Counted from the first letter of the stretch, positions 1 to 6,718 are shown. The stretch: 8,693 nt of DNA from Acidobacteriota bacterium (GCA_023380575.1 JAMCRM010000048.1:1-8693), one strand, 5' to 3'. The notes: generated from the sequence alone by a model not told the origin. A program made the numbers and translations.

Positions 1-1095
1 GTCGTCGATGCTGGTGATGTCGGTGTCGGGCTGGTACAAAGACACCATCTCATCGACGCTTGTGATATTGTTCTGGCACACCGTGGGCATGTCCGAGAGG
101 AACCGGGTGTAGAGCCCGCACATCATGTACTGGACCAGCACCGGCGGCGGCGAAGCGCACGCGGCGGGATTTCCCGACGTGCCGCCGTTGGTCCCCCAAA
201 CCGATTCGCTGGCGCCCACCTGCACGCATGCTTTGGCAATCGAAGTGGAAGGCAGCAACCCCTGGGCCCCGATGCGATACACCTGCTGCGTCTCGTCCAC
301 ATCGGTCGAATCGGTATAGCGGTCGATCAGCAGATAGGGAATCACCGACCCGGTGCCCGACAGCGGCGAAGGCGGATTGGTGCCCCCGGTGGCGGTGCAC
401 TGGTAGGCAAAGGTATACTTGCTGCCCGCCGTGAACCCGAAGTTGGGATCTTCGGTGGGGTCCGTGATGCCCTGCGCCGGGATCGCAATCGGCTCGATGT
501 CGCAGGCCGTACACACCGGCGCGCTGAGCCCGGCCACCGCCTGCACCACCACCGGAGTCGAGCGCGACTGTCCCAGCGAGAACAGGCTCCAGAACAGCAG
601 CGGCGCATCCGCCCGCAGGGTGACCTGCGCGTGCCGCGCGGCGGTGCCGTCCGCCTGGTCGAAGATCGAATCTTCGGAGCCCGCCGTGGCGGCGGCCATG
701 GTGGCATAGAACGCCGGCGGGTTCAGTTCGCTGGAAAGCAGGCCGTTGCTCTGCCCGATGAGCAGAGACCCGAAATTGTATTTCGCCCCGTGCCCCGTGC
801 TGTCGTCCACGATCTGATTGGCCGCCTCGGTGGCTTTATCCAGGCTGTCGGTGGTGCCGATCAGTTTCTGCGCCGATACAAGGGCCATGGAAGCCGCCGC
901 CTGGCTCAACTCCCCCTTGATCAGATACAGCCGCCCGAGGTCGAAAGCAAACCCCATGAAAGCAAACAGCACCGGCACCAGGATGATCAGCAGTTGCAGC
1001 GACATGGAGCCGGAAGGATGGGGACGCGGAGACACGGGGACACGGAGACGCGGAGGCCGTGGCGTGTCAGTGCCGGCCCGGTTCCTCACTTCCAT
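1..1095 (-). CDS. TadE/TadG-like Flp pilus assembly protein (3' end cut by window edge)
   Basis: The reading frame is open from the start codon to position 1, so at least 365 residues are present and the C-terminus is missing. Near the N-terminus is one hydrophobic segment (SLQLLIILVPVLFAFMGFAF, about residues 32-51), followed directly by DLGRLYLIKGELSQAA. This is the hallmark of the Tad N-terminal domain (TadE/TadG-like; the protein is anchored in the inner membrane and exposed to the periplasm). The rest is a Ser/Thr/Gly/Ala-rich exported domain with a CTAC (CxxC) pair near residues 195-198 and several later cysteines; no von Willebrand motif was recognised. I chose the ATG at 1095 because GAGAGGGAG lies 12 nt upstream and because MEVRNR gives the basic N-terminus expected before the membrane anchor. 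The next ATG, at 1005 (residue 31), has no Shine-Dalgarno sequence. Residues about 13-26 are a Pro/Arg-rich stretch encoded by a tandem repeat. It follows cpaC and fits as the last visible gene of the pilus operon. Family call is firm; start is less certain. Confidence 0.8.
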   Translation of the reverse strand, partial: MEVRNRAGTDTPRPPRLRVPVSPRPHPSGSMSLQLLIILVPVLFAFMGFAFDLGRLYLIKGELSQAAASMALVSAQKLIGTTDSLDKATEAANQIVDDSTGHGAKYNFGSLLIGQSNGLLSSELNPPAFYATMAAATAGSEDSIFDQADGTAARHAQVTLRADAPLLFWSLFSLGQSRSTPVVVQAVAGLSAPVCTACDIEPIAIPAQGITDPTEDPNFGFTAGSKYTFAYQCTATGGTNPPSPLSGTGSVIPYLLIDRYTDSTDVDETQQVYRIGAQGLLPSTSIAKACVQVGASESVWGTNGGTSGNPAACASPPPVLVQYMMCGLYTRFLSDMPTVCQNNITSVDEMVSLYQPDTDITSIDD

Positions 1096-1174
1096 CTCGT
1101 TCACCAGCTCCCTCTCGCCGCAATACGGAAACCCCAATCTCCGCGTCTCCGCGTCTCCCCATCTCCGCGTCTCA
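1016..1174. repeat. Inverted pair of 8-bp tandem repeats between cpaC and the tadG-like gene
   Basis: On the plus strand, positions 1024-1055 are four consecutive 8-mers (ACGCGGAG, ACACGGGG, ACACGGAG, ACGCGGAG) preceded by GGATGGGG. Positions 1139-1170 are four 8-mers in the opposite orientation (CTCCGCGT, CTCCGCGT, CTCCCCAT, CTCCGCGT), with flanking remnants at 1133-1138 and 1171-1174. The two arms are largely complementary and enclose about 77 nt. The right arm reaches the TGA stop codon of cpaC (1172-1174). The left arm lies inside the tadG-like reading frame, whose proposed start codon and ribosome binding site are in the loop. From general familiarity, this type of CTCCGYGT repeat occurs dispersed between genes in several bacterial phyla; the function is unknown. 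In the operon mRNA it could form a long stem. Confidence 0.85.
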
Positions 1175-2575
1175 CTTCGGTTCCTGGTACCCCCGCGGCC
1201 CCACAAACTCCACCTTCTTCTCCGTCCCGCCCGGCTTCGCCTCCGTCTTCTTCATCTTCTTCGCCTCTTCCTTGGTCACGGTGGGAAGGAAGGTTTCCGG
1301 GAAGTTCGGCAGCGTCGCCGTTTCGTTCGGGCTCAGCGGCTTGACGAAATGCGGCGTGATCACCACCAGCAGTTCGTCGCTGCTCTTGCGCGTCGAGCGG
1401 CTGCGGAAGAGCTGTCCCAGAATCGGCACGTCGCCCAGCCAGGGCACTTTATCGATGGTCTGCACCACCCGGTTGTCCAGCAGCCCGGCGATGGCAAAGC
1501 TCTCACCGTCCTTCAGGATCACGTCCGTCTCCGCCCTGCGCTGGCTGATTGCCGGAATCAAAAAGCCCTGTAACGTAACCGCATTGGCGAAATCCAGCGA
1601 GCTGACCTCCGGGGCCACGTGCAACTGAATCGCGCCGGAAGGCAACACCGTGGGAGTGAAATTGAGCTGCACCCCGAACGGCTTGAACTGCACCGTGATC
1701 ACCGGCGACACCGAACCGCCCGTCGACGTGGTGGTCATGGTCGGGAAGGGGAACGACCCGCCCGCCAGAAAACTGCCTTCCTTGCCTTCGATCGTAATCA
1801 GGTTCGGCTCGGCCAGAATCTGCAGCACGTTGCGCGCCTGCAGCGCCTTGATGGTCGCACCGATGTTCAGGTCCGGGCGGAACACAAAAATATTCAGCAG
1901 GTCAGCGAAGTTGATTGTCGAGTTGCTGAAATTCTGGTCCTGGAACTGCAACTGGCTGAAGCGCGGCGGTTGGAACTGTTCGGTGGAAAGGGCGCCCAGC
2001 ATCTTGTCGTTGCGGCTGAACAGGTTGAACCCGATCTCCTGCAACGCCACGCGGTCCACGCTGGCGAACTTCACCTGCAGCAGAATCTGCCGCGGCTCCG
2101 CCGCCGGGGGCGCCTGCAGCAGGTTGATCACGTTCTTGGCGCGCGTGGAAGCGATGCCGGCCGCGCGCTTGGCGTCATCCTGCGAGTTCACTTTCCCGGA
2201 GAGCACGATGGTTTCGCCCTGCCCGGTGACCTCTACTCCCGGTCCCGCCGCGGTGTGAATCTGCTGCCGGAAACTTTCGAAATCCGTGGTGTCGGCCGTG
2301 ACCGAAACGGCATACTTGGCCGGCGCCTGGCCGGTTTCCCAGATGATCACCGTGGTGTTGCCGGTGGACTTGCCGTTGACCATCACTTCCCGCGGGGAGA
2401 GCACGACGGCGTCGGCGATCTTGGGCTCCGCCACCGCCACCTTCTGAATGTCCTGGTTGAACTGGAGCAGCTCGCCGCGGCCCTGTGTCAGGACCAGGTT
2501 GCGGACCGGTTCCACGGCCCCAACCGGCGTACTCAGCGCGGCCAGCGCCGCCGCTAAAAGGATGGACATCTTCAT
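1172..2575 (-). CDS. cpaC: Secretin of the Tad/Flp pilus (CpaC/RcpA family)
   Basis: This encodes the multimeric outer-membrane channel through which the Flp pilus leaves the cell. The 467-residue protein begins with a signal peptide (MKMSILLAAALAALSTPVGA, cleavage likely after residue 20). Residues about 22-95 match the N-terminal pilus-formation domain found in CpaC proteins (LSPREVMVNGKSTGNTTVIIWE). Residues about 98-154 look like a BON-type domain (VEVTGQGETIVLSGKVNS). The secretin domain covers about 160-415, with LQARNVLQILAEPNLITIEG and the family signature at about 357-390 (GESFAIAGLL, then VPWLGDVPILGQLF), followed by SSDELLVVITPHFV. The last 35 residues are a Lys/Glu-rich tail. The start codon overlaps the cpaB stop as ATGA, and AGGAA lies 8 nt upstream, so translation is probably coupled to cpaB. 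The length is normal for the family and no lesion was seen. Confidence 0.96.
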   Translation of the reverse strand: MKMSILLAAALAALSTPVGAVEPVRNLVLTQGRGELLQFNQDIQKVAVAEPKIADAVVLSPREVMVNGKSTGNTTVIIWETGQAPAKYAVSVTADTTDFESFRQQIHTAAGPGVEVTGQGETIVLSGKVNSQDDAKRAAGIASTRAKNVINLLQAPPAAEPRQILLQVKFASVDRVALQEIGFNLFSRNDKMLGALSTEQFQPPRFSQLQFQDQNFSNSTINFADLLNIFVFRPDLNIGATIKALQARNVLQILAEPNLITIEGKEGSFLAGGSFPFPTMTTTSTGGSVSPVITVQFKPFGVQLNFTPTVLPSGAIQLHVAPEVSSLDFANAVTLQGFLIPAISQRRAETDVILKDGESFAIAGLLDNRVVQTIDKVPWLGDVPILGQLFRSRSTRKSSDELLVVITPHFVKPLSPNETATLPNFPETFLPTVTKEEAKKMKKTEAKPGGTEKKVEFVGPRGYQEPK

Positions 2576-3495
2576 CGGAACATTTCCTGGACGTGCTTGT
2601 CTCCGCGGTACACATCCACCACGATCCGCGGCCTCTCAGCTTCCTTCTTCTTCCTGGCCTCTTCTTCCGCCTTGGCTTTTTCCTCGTCCCGAGGCTTCTT
2701 CTCGCCCGTGAGTTCCTGCCACACCTTGGGATCGTCCAGGTTGGCGGCGACAAAGCCGGTGGTGCGGCCGCGCTTGGCGCGCACCAGCCGCGCGCTCACC
2801 ATCGGATCCAGCACTTCGGTGGTCATGGGTTTGCTGTCGGTCAGGCCCGCGCCGTCCAGCGGATTGCGCAGCGCCAGCCCGAGTTTGCCCTGGTTGCGGG
2901 CCAGTTCCAGCTTCTGCGCCTCCTGCGGCGTCAGCACCAGCGTCACCGTGGTCGCCTTGACCTGCTGGCCCTTGGCATCGAGTTGATGCTGTCCCGCCTG
3001 AGTGGATTTTCCGACCGCCAGCACCCGCACATTTTGCAGCACCGTGGTGGTGATCGCTTCGGCCATGTTGCCCGGACGCGTGTACATCACGTCCACGTGC
3101 GCCCCGGGCTGGATAAACGTGGTGTCGGTAATCGGCACCGTCACCGCGCGGCGGCCCGGCTCAATGGTCGAGGTGATCCCTTCCACCGTAGTCTGGGCGG
3201 AGAGCTTGGAAATCGTCAAAGGCTCGTTCGCGCTCACCGGGTAGATGAGCACGCGGCTGAGCGCGTCGCGGTCGGCGAACACGGCCCCTTTGGGCACGTC
3301 GCGTTCCGGAATCATGACGGATTTCAAATCGGTTTTCTTCAACAGAGTGCCGACCGGCAGGTCCCGAACCGCCGCCATGATGCGGACCTTGCGCTCCTGT
3401 TGCGGGGCCTTCGTCTTGGCGTACAGAAACCACGTCAGTGCCGCGGCCGAGACCCACGCGATGCCGAACAGCATGAATATCCTGCGTCGATCCAT
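2572..3495 (-). CDS. cpaB: Flp pilus assembly protein CpaB/RcpC
   Basis: CpaB/RcpC is a periplasmic, inner-membrane-anchored partner of the secretin in Tad pilus systems. The 307-residue product has an N-terminal membrane anchor (residues about 7-25, FMLFGIAWVSAAALTWFLY). A SAF-type domain follows at about 36-98 (VRIMAAVRDLPVGTLLKKTDL, then VPKGAVFADRDALSRVLIYPVSANEPLTISKL). The RcpC domain is at about 108-230 (GRRAVTVPITDTTFIQPGAHVDVMYTR and later VTLVLTPQEAQKLELARNQGKLGLALRNPLD). Residues about 264-288 are a charged Glu/Lys/Ala helix, and the end (RIVVDVYRGDKHVQEMF) resembles the usual C-terminal strand of the family. The ATG at 3495 is preceded by AGAGG with 5 nt spacing. The 3' end overlaps cpaC by 4 nt. 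A 79-nt gap separates it from the upstream membrane-protein gene and contains a stable hairpin. Confidence 0.95.
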   Translation of the reverse strand: MDRRRIFMLFGIAWVSAAALTWFLYAKTKAPQQERKVRIMAAVRDLPVGTLLKKTDLKSVMIPERDVPKGAVFADRDALSRVLIYPVSANEPLTISKLSAQTTVEGITSTIEPGRRAVTVPITDTTFIQPGAHVDVMYTRPGNMAEAITTTVLQNVRVLAVGKSTQAGQHQLDAKGQQVKATTVTLVLTPQEAQKLELARNQGKLGLALRNPLDGAGLTDSKPMTTEVLDPMVSARLVRAKRGRTTGFVAANLDDPKVWQELTGEKKPRDEEKAKAEEEARKKKEAERPRIVVDVYRGDKHVQEMFR

Positions 3496-3500
3496 TTCAA

Positions 3501-3505
3501 CCTCT
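3501..3505 (-). promoter_or_regulatory. Ribosome binding site of cpaB
   Basis: On the minus strand AGAGG stands 5 nt upstream of the cpaB ATG and supports that start. The hairpin at 3512-3533 ends only 16 nt before the start codon, close enough to influence ribosome access. Confidence 0.6.
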
Positions 3506-3511
3506 GGACAT

Positions 3512-3533
3512 GGGACAGGCTCGCGCCTGCCCC
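3512..3533 (-). repeat. Hairpin with GCGA loop upstream of cpaB
   Basis: In the operon transcript, GGGGCAGGC, the loop GCGA and GCCUGUCCC form a 9-bp stem with one G-U pair and a GNRA-type tetraloop. It lies in the 79-nt gap between the membrane-protein gene and cpaB, 16 nt before the cpaB start. No run of U follows it in the direction of transcription, so it does not look like an intrinsic terminator. It may be a dispersed intergenic palindrome, an mRNA-stabilising structure or a processing site that sets different levels for the genes on either side. These roles are inferred. Confidence 0.65.
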
Positions 3534-3574
3534 CGGGTTTTGCCGATAAAAATCTCTAACACGCAATTCATCAA

Positions 3575-5107
3575 TTAGTTCCTAACCAGCAGCGTGGCCG
3601 TACCATCCCGGTACAGGGGCCGCCACCCGGCCTGTTCCAGGGCCGCCACCAGGGAATAATCATTGGGCAGCAACGCGTGCGTGAATCCGAATCCTAGCAC
3701 TTGTTGCCGCCATCCGGGACGCACCTGGGCCAGCCGGGCGTACTGGCGCAGAAATCCGGCGCCATAGAGGTCGCTGCGCCCGTCGAAAAACACCTTGCGC
3801 CTGCCCTCAAACCGGTAGATCAGGTAGCCGCCAAACTTGTCCGGCGCCAGAATGCGCGCATCCAGAGGCAGCCGGGCCACCTGCGCCGCCGCCGCCACCG
3901 GGAACTGGTCCGGCGGGAATCCCGTGCGGGCGGCAATCCCCGGCGCGCACAGCAGCGCGAACAGGAAGCCGGATGCCAGCGCCGGCCAAACCAGCCCCCC
4001 GATACGCGAATCGATGGCCCGCAGCCGCGCCGAATAGGCCAGGACCCGGGCCACCGGCAGCCGCAGCCGGGCCTCGCCGAGCGCCTCCGTCACCGCCGCA
4101 TTCGCCAGCGGCAGCAGGATCAGGGCCACCAGCGGAAGAGCGCGGGCGCTGCGCAGCGCCGAGGCAGTCAGCAGAACACTGAGGAAAAACCACTCCAGCC
4201 GCCGGCGGGTGAGCGCCACCGCGCCGCCCAGCGTGCCTGCCAGCACCGCGGCGATGATCTGCGCGGCGCCCTCGGCATGGAAGTTGAAACTCTGGAACTC
4301 TCCGATCCGCTTCAGCAATTCCGCATTCTCCAGGTAGGCAAACACGTGCCGGTGAAGGTTCCAGCCATAGGGATTGAGCAGGCTGGCCGCCGCGGCCACC
4401 ACTGCCGCAAGCGCAAAGCCCTGCGCGCGGCCCCATTCGTCGGCCCGGTCCAGTTCCCAGATCAACGGCCGCAGCCAATGGGAAGCGGCGTAAATCAGGA
4501 AAATCAGCGGCCCAAGAAAGAAACTGGCGTGAATATTGGTCCAGGCCACGCTGAACAGCGCCACCGCAACCATTCCCCTGGCCCCCGGCCCCTGGCCCCT
4601 GGCCCCCGGCCGGGTTCGTTCCGCCCAGATGACGGTGGCCAGCAGAAACACCCAACTGAGCACGTGCGGCCGCGCCAGCCAGTGTATGTTGCAGGTGGTC
4701 AGCATCAGCGGGGCCAGCAGCGCCGCCAGCAGAAAATCGCCGCCGGCCGTCCAGTTGAGGTGGAACCACAGCCACACGCCCAGCGCGATGGCCAACCCGT
4801 AAAGCATGGCCACGCCGCTGAGACCGGCGGCGCGGTGGGCGGCGCCCATCAGCGCGTCGGCGCCCCATTCCCAGGCGTACCAGGGTTGGCCGGCACGCGT
4901 GAAGGAATAGGGATCGGTGCGCGGCAAGGTTCGCGTCGACAGAATCGCCTCTCCTGTGCGAATGTGCCAGCCGGCGTCGGAATCGCGGAACAGTTTCTGG
5001 TAGCCCTGGAAGAGGAAAAGACAATAAAAAAGCACGACCGCGGCGGCGATGCCTGCCAGGTCGGGGGCCCGGAAAAGAATCGCCCTCAGCCCCCTATCCC
5101 GCAACAT
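3575..5107 (-). CDS. Polytopic membrane protein with GT-C-like layout
   Basis: This is an integral inner-membrane protein of 510 residues with around ten hydrophobic segments. The first is AGIAAAVVLFYCLFLFQGYQ. The first loop carries acidic residues (RDSDAGWHIRTGE, D42 and D44 from this start) and DPYSFTRAGQPWYAWEWGADALMG. Later segments include NIHWLARPHVLSWVFLLATV, VAWTNIHASFFLGPLIFLIY and SLLNPYGWNLHR. A soluble, probably periplasmic C-terminal part (about 100 residues) follows, with KFGGYLIYRFEGRRKVFFDGRSDLYG and GTATLLVRN. One helix bundle, an acidic first loop and a soluble tail recall GT-C glycosyltransferases and oligosaccharyltransferases, but I cannot assign a named family or activity. 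The start is uncertain: the same frame extends to a TTG at 5173, 17 nt after the pilin stop, and neither start has a strong Shine-Dalgarno sequence. A 7-bp tandem repeat is translated in frame at 4575-4610. The position between pilin and cpaB suggests a pilus-related job. Confidence 0.8.
   Translation of the reverse strand: MLRDRGLRAILFRAPDLAGIAAAVVLFYCLFLFQGYQKLFRDSDAGWHIRTGEAILSTRTLPRTDPYSFTRAGQPWYAWEWGADALMGAAHRAAGLSGVAMLYGLAIALGVWLWFHLNWTAGGDFLLAALLAPLMLTTCNIHWLARPHVLSWVFLLATVIWAERTRPGARGQGPGARGMVAVALFSVAWTNIHASFFLGPLIFLIYAASHWLRPLIWELDRADEWGRAQGFALAAVVAAAASLLNPYGWNLHRHVFAYLENAELLKRIGEFQSFNFHAEGAAQIIAAVLAGTLGGAVALTRRRLEWFFLSVLLTASALRSARALPLVALILLPLANAAVTEALGEARLRLPVARVLAYSARLRAIDSRIGGLVWPALASGFLFALLCAPGIAARTGFPPDQFPVAAAAQVARLPLDARILAPDKFGGYLIYRFEGRRKVFFDGRSDLYGAGFLRQYARLAQVRPGWRQQVLGFGFTHALLPNDYSLVAALEQAGWRPLYRDGTATLLVRN
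4575..4610. repeat. 7-bp tandem repeat inside the membrane-protein gene
   Basis: The plus strand shows about five tandem copies of a 7-mer related to CCCCTGG / CCCCCGG. Read in frame on the coding strand it gives the peptide PGARGQGPGARG, located between the hydrophobic segments HVLSWVFLLATVIWA and MVAVALFSVAW. This kind of repeat is usually found between genes. Here it seems tolerated because it lengthens a loop without breaking the frame. Confidence 0.75.
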
Positions 5108-5190
5108 CGCCCGTTCCCGAGCAGCCGCGAACCCGGTTATCGTTCCCGCGGGCACACTTTCAACCAGCCGCAAATGGCACGTCCCGCGGA

Positions 5191-5376
5191 TTACTGCGCG
5201 GTCGCGCCGATGCTCGACAGATCTCCCGTAATACTCTGGTACAGGCTCACGACACCCTGCGACAGTTGGTTCACCGTGGTGATCAGCGCCAGGCCAACGG
5301 CGGCGACGATCAAGGCGTACTCTACGAGGTCCTGTCCCTCTTCTTCCCTTATCAGACGAATGAGCAACTCTTTCAT
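5191..5376 (-). CDS. flp: Flp-type (type IVb) pilin precursor
   Basis: This 61-residue product is the major structural subunit candidate of the Tad pilus. The leader MKELLIRLIREEEG is basic then acidic and ends in Gly14, the expected prepilin peptidase site. The mature protein starts QDLVEYALIVAAVGLALITT, with the conserved Glu and Tyr at mature positions 5 and 6 typical of Flp pilins. A single hydrophobic helix is followed by a short Ser/Thr-containing tail (SLYQSITGDLSSIGATAQ). The ATG at 5376 overlaps the TPR gene stop as ATGA and has AAAGGA 5 nt upstream. The same frame continues upstream without a stop, but that part is out-of-frame TPR coding sequence and should not be included. The mature chain is about 47 residues, normal for Flp. 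Confidence 0.95.
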   Translation of the reverse strand: MKELLIRLIREEEGQDLVEYALIVAAVGLALITTVNQLSQGVVSLYQSITGDLSSIGATAQ

Positions 5377-6353
5377 GACGATCCTTTCGCGGTTTCTGCC
5401 TGTTTCCGGGGTTCTCCCGGCAGCGGTCCTACAAACAAACTCCGCAAGCCCGCCTTCCAACGCTGCCAGCGCGTCTCGGCCTGGCCGGCCCGCAGGGTCG
5501 CCGGCTTGCCGTCCAGACCAGTGAGCAGGCGGAGGTTGTTCAGTGCGGCTGGGTGGAGCTTATTATACCCCAACGCTGTTTCCAACTCCTTGCGGGCCTC
5601 CTCATAGCGGCCCTGTTCCATGAGCGCCGCGGCCAGGTTGTTATGGGCGGAGGCCGGGTCGTTCGCCCGGCGCAGCTCCCCTATCGCCTGTTCTGAATGA
5701 TTGGCGAGCGCGAGGCCCAGATTGTTACGGGCAAGGGTGTAGTTGGGGTTCGCTTCCAGGGCGGCGCGGAACTCCTGCGCGGCTTCCTCGCGGCGCCCCT
5801 GGAGGAAAAGGTTATAGCCCAGATTGTTGTGCAGATAGGCGGATTTGGGAGCGCGCTCCAGCGCCGCGCGATGCCATTTCTCCCCTTCCTTCCATTGCCC
5901 CATTTCGTCCCGCACGATTCCCAGCCAGGAGAACGTTTCCGGGGCCCACGTAGGGTGGCTGCGGATAAATGCATCCAGAGTTGCGGCCGCTTCCCGGCGC
6001 TGATTCATGGCGCGCATGCCTTTGGCCAGCGCGATCACCGCGTCGGCCGAATCCGGGAACCGGCTGGCTGCCAGGCGCGCATGCTCCAGCGCCAGGTCGG
6101 GATAGCCCCGTTGCGCGTACGCCGCCGCCAAGTCCAGCCGCACCTTCAAATTATCCGGTTCGGCCGCCAGCCGCCGCCGCAGGGCGCGAACCTCCAGGTC
6201 GCCTTCGCCGGCATCCAGGGCATTGCGAATCTGGCGCTCGAAAACCGGTTGCGGGGGCGGCAAGGTGCTGCCACGGCTGGCAGCCGTCCGGGCATGATGC
6301 CCACAGGAAATGCTGAGGGCCGCCGCCAGATAAACTGGATACATTCTTTTCAT
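5373..6353 (-). CDS. TPR repeat protein, TadD-like, probable lipoprotein
   Basis: The 326-residue product has a basic, hydrophobic N-terminus (MKRMYPVYLAAALSISCG) resembling a lipoprotein signal with Cys17 as the lipid-bearing residue. The preceding residues (S-I-S) are not the classic lipobox, as Leu sits one place too far upstream. The rest is a tetratricopeptide-repeat array: several 34-residue units show the typical A-x-x-x-N-L-G and P-x-x-A-x-x pattern, for example APKSAYLHNNLGYNLFLQGR, NPNYTLARNNLGLALA and DPASAHNNLAAALMEQGRYE. In known tad loci TadD is a TPR lipoprotein needed for pilus biogenesis; calling this a TadD equivalent rests on context and architecture. I chose the ATG at 6353 because it lies 4 nt after the DUF192 stop and begins a signal sequence. 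The frame is open further upstream, but that part is the DUF192 gene read in another frame. Its stop overlaps the pilin start. Confidence 0.85.
   Translation of the reverse strand: MKRMYPVYLAAALSISCGHHARTAASRGSTLPPPQPVFERQIRNALDAGEGDLEVRALRRRLAAEPDNLKVRLDLAAAYAQRGYPDLALEHARLAASRFPDSADAVIALAKGMRAMNQRREAAATLDAFIRSHPTWAPETFSWLGIVRDEMGQWKEGEKWHRAALERAPKSAYLHNNLGYNLFLQGRREEAAQEFRAALEANPNYTLARNNLGLALANHSEQAIGELRRANDPASAHNNLAAALMEQGRYEEARKELETALGYNKLHPAALNNLRLLTGLDGKPATLRAGQAETRWQRWKAGLRSLFVGPLPGEPRKQAETAKGSS
5382..5387 (-). promoter_or_regulatory. Ribosome binding site of the pilin gene
   Basis: AAAGGA on the minus strand, 5 nt upstream of the pilin ATG and inside the 3' end of the TPR gene, fixes the pilin start. 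With the ATGA overlap, the pilin can be translated by coupling and also by independent initiation, which would suit a subunit needed in large amounts. Confidence 0.65.
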
Positions 6354-6357
6354 TGAC

Positions 6358-6714
6358 TTACGTTTCCATCCGCGTAATCGCCAACTGGTCGCCTCGGACT
6401 GTTCCACTGGCCCGAATGGTGCCCGCCGGCAGTTCCAGCACCGAATGCGCCGGCAGACAGGCCGAGATCCGCCACGGGCCCACGTTTTCACGAACTTTGC
6501 GAACCAGCTTCTTCCGATCCAGATAAACAAGATCAATCGCAAACTTCATGAAAAACGTGTGAACCGCCTCGCAGGGGACAATCCACAAACCCTCGCCGGG
6601 CCCCAGACCGGTGTGCTTCAGCAGCCCGGTTCTCCGTTTCGCGCTCGTGTCCGCCAGTTCCGCCCGGTCCGCCAATCCGGTATTACGGGTCTGATTCCAC
6701 ACCGATATTTTCAA
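6358..6714 (-). CDS. DUF192 family protein
   Basis: The 118-residue product matches the DUF192 family: RRTGLLKHTGLGPGEGLWIVP, then VHTFFMKFAIDLVYLDRKKLVRKV and ISACLPAHSVLELPAGTI are the family's characteristic blocks in the right order and spacing. The molecular function of the family is not established. Many members carry signal peptides, but this one shows none and is probably cytoplasmic. The start is a TTG at 6714, strongly supported by AAGGAG 4 nt upstream; no ATG precedes the conserved core. It is the first gene of the leftward operon, 4 nt before the TPR gene, so it is probably cotranscribed with the pilus genes. Whether it takes part in pilus assembly or is only a passenger cannot be told from sequence. 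Confidence 0.9.
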   Translation of the reverse strand: MKISVWNQTRNTGLADRAELADTSAKRRTGLLKHTGLGPGEGLWIVPCEAVHTFFMKFAIDLVYLDRKKLVRKVRENVGPWRISACLPAHSVLELPAGTIRASGTVRGDQLAITRMET

Positions 6715-6718
6715 TTTT

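Noticed and set aside
631..1573. Plus-strand frames reading through the 8-bp repeat (peptides with RRHGDTETRR and SPRLRVSPSPRL)
   Set aside because: Peptides of this kind are the usual spurious translation of this repeat family, and the frames run antisense to the tadG-like and cpaC genes.
1619..2557. Plus-strand open frame (312 codons) opposite cpaC
   Set aside because: It is Arg/His-rich, low-complexity translation antisense to a clear secretin, with no recognisable motif or ribosome binding site.
3512..3533. Rho-independent terminator after the membrane-protein gene
   Set aside because: No T-run follows the stem in the direction of transcription, and cpaB begins 16 nt later in an operon context.
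3701..5524. Long plus-strand open frame (607 codons) opposite the membrane-protein and pilin genes
   Set aside because: The product is Arg/Gln/Pro/Gly-rich without domains, and it lies antisense to well-supported genes. In GC-rich DNA such frames are expected by chance.
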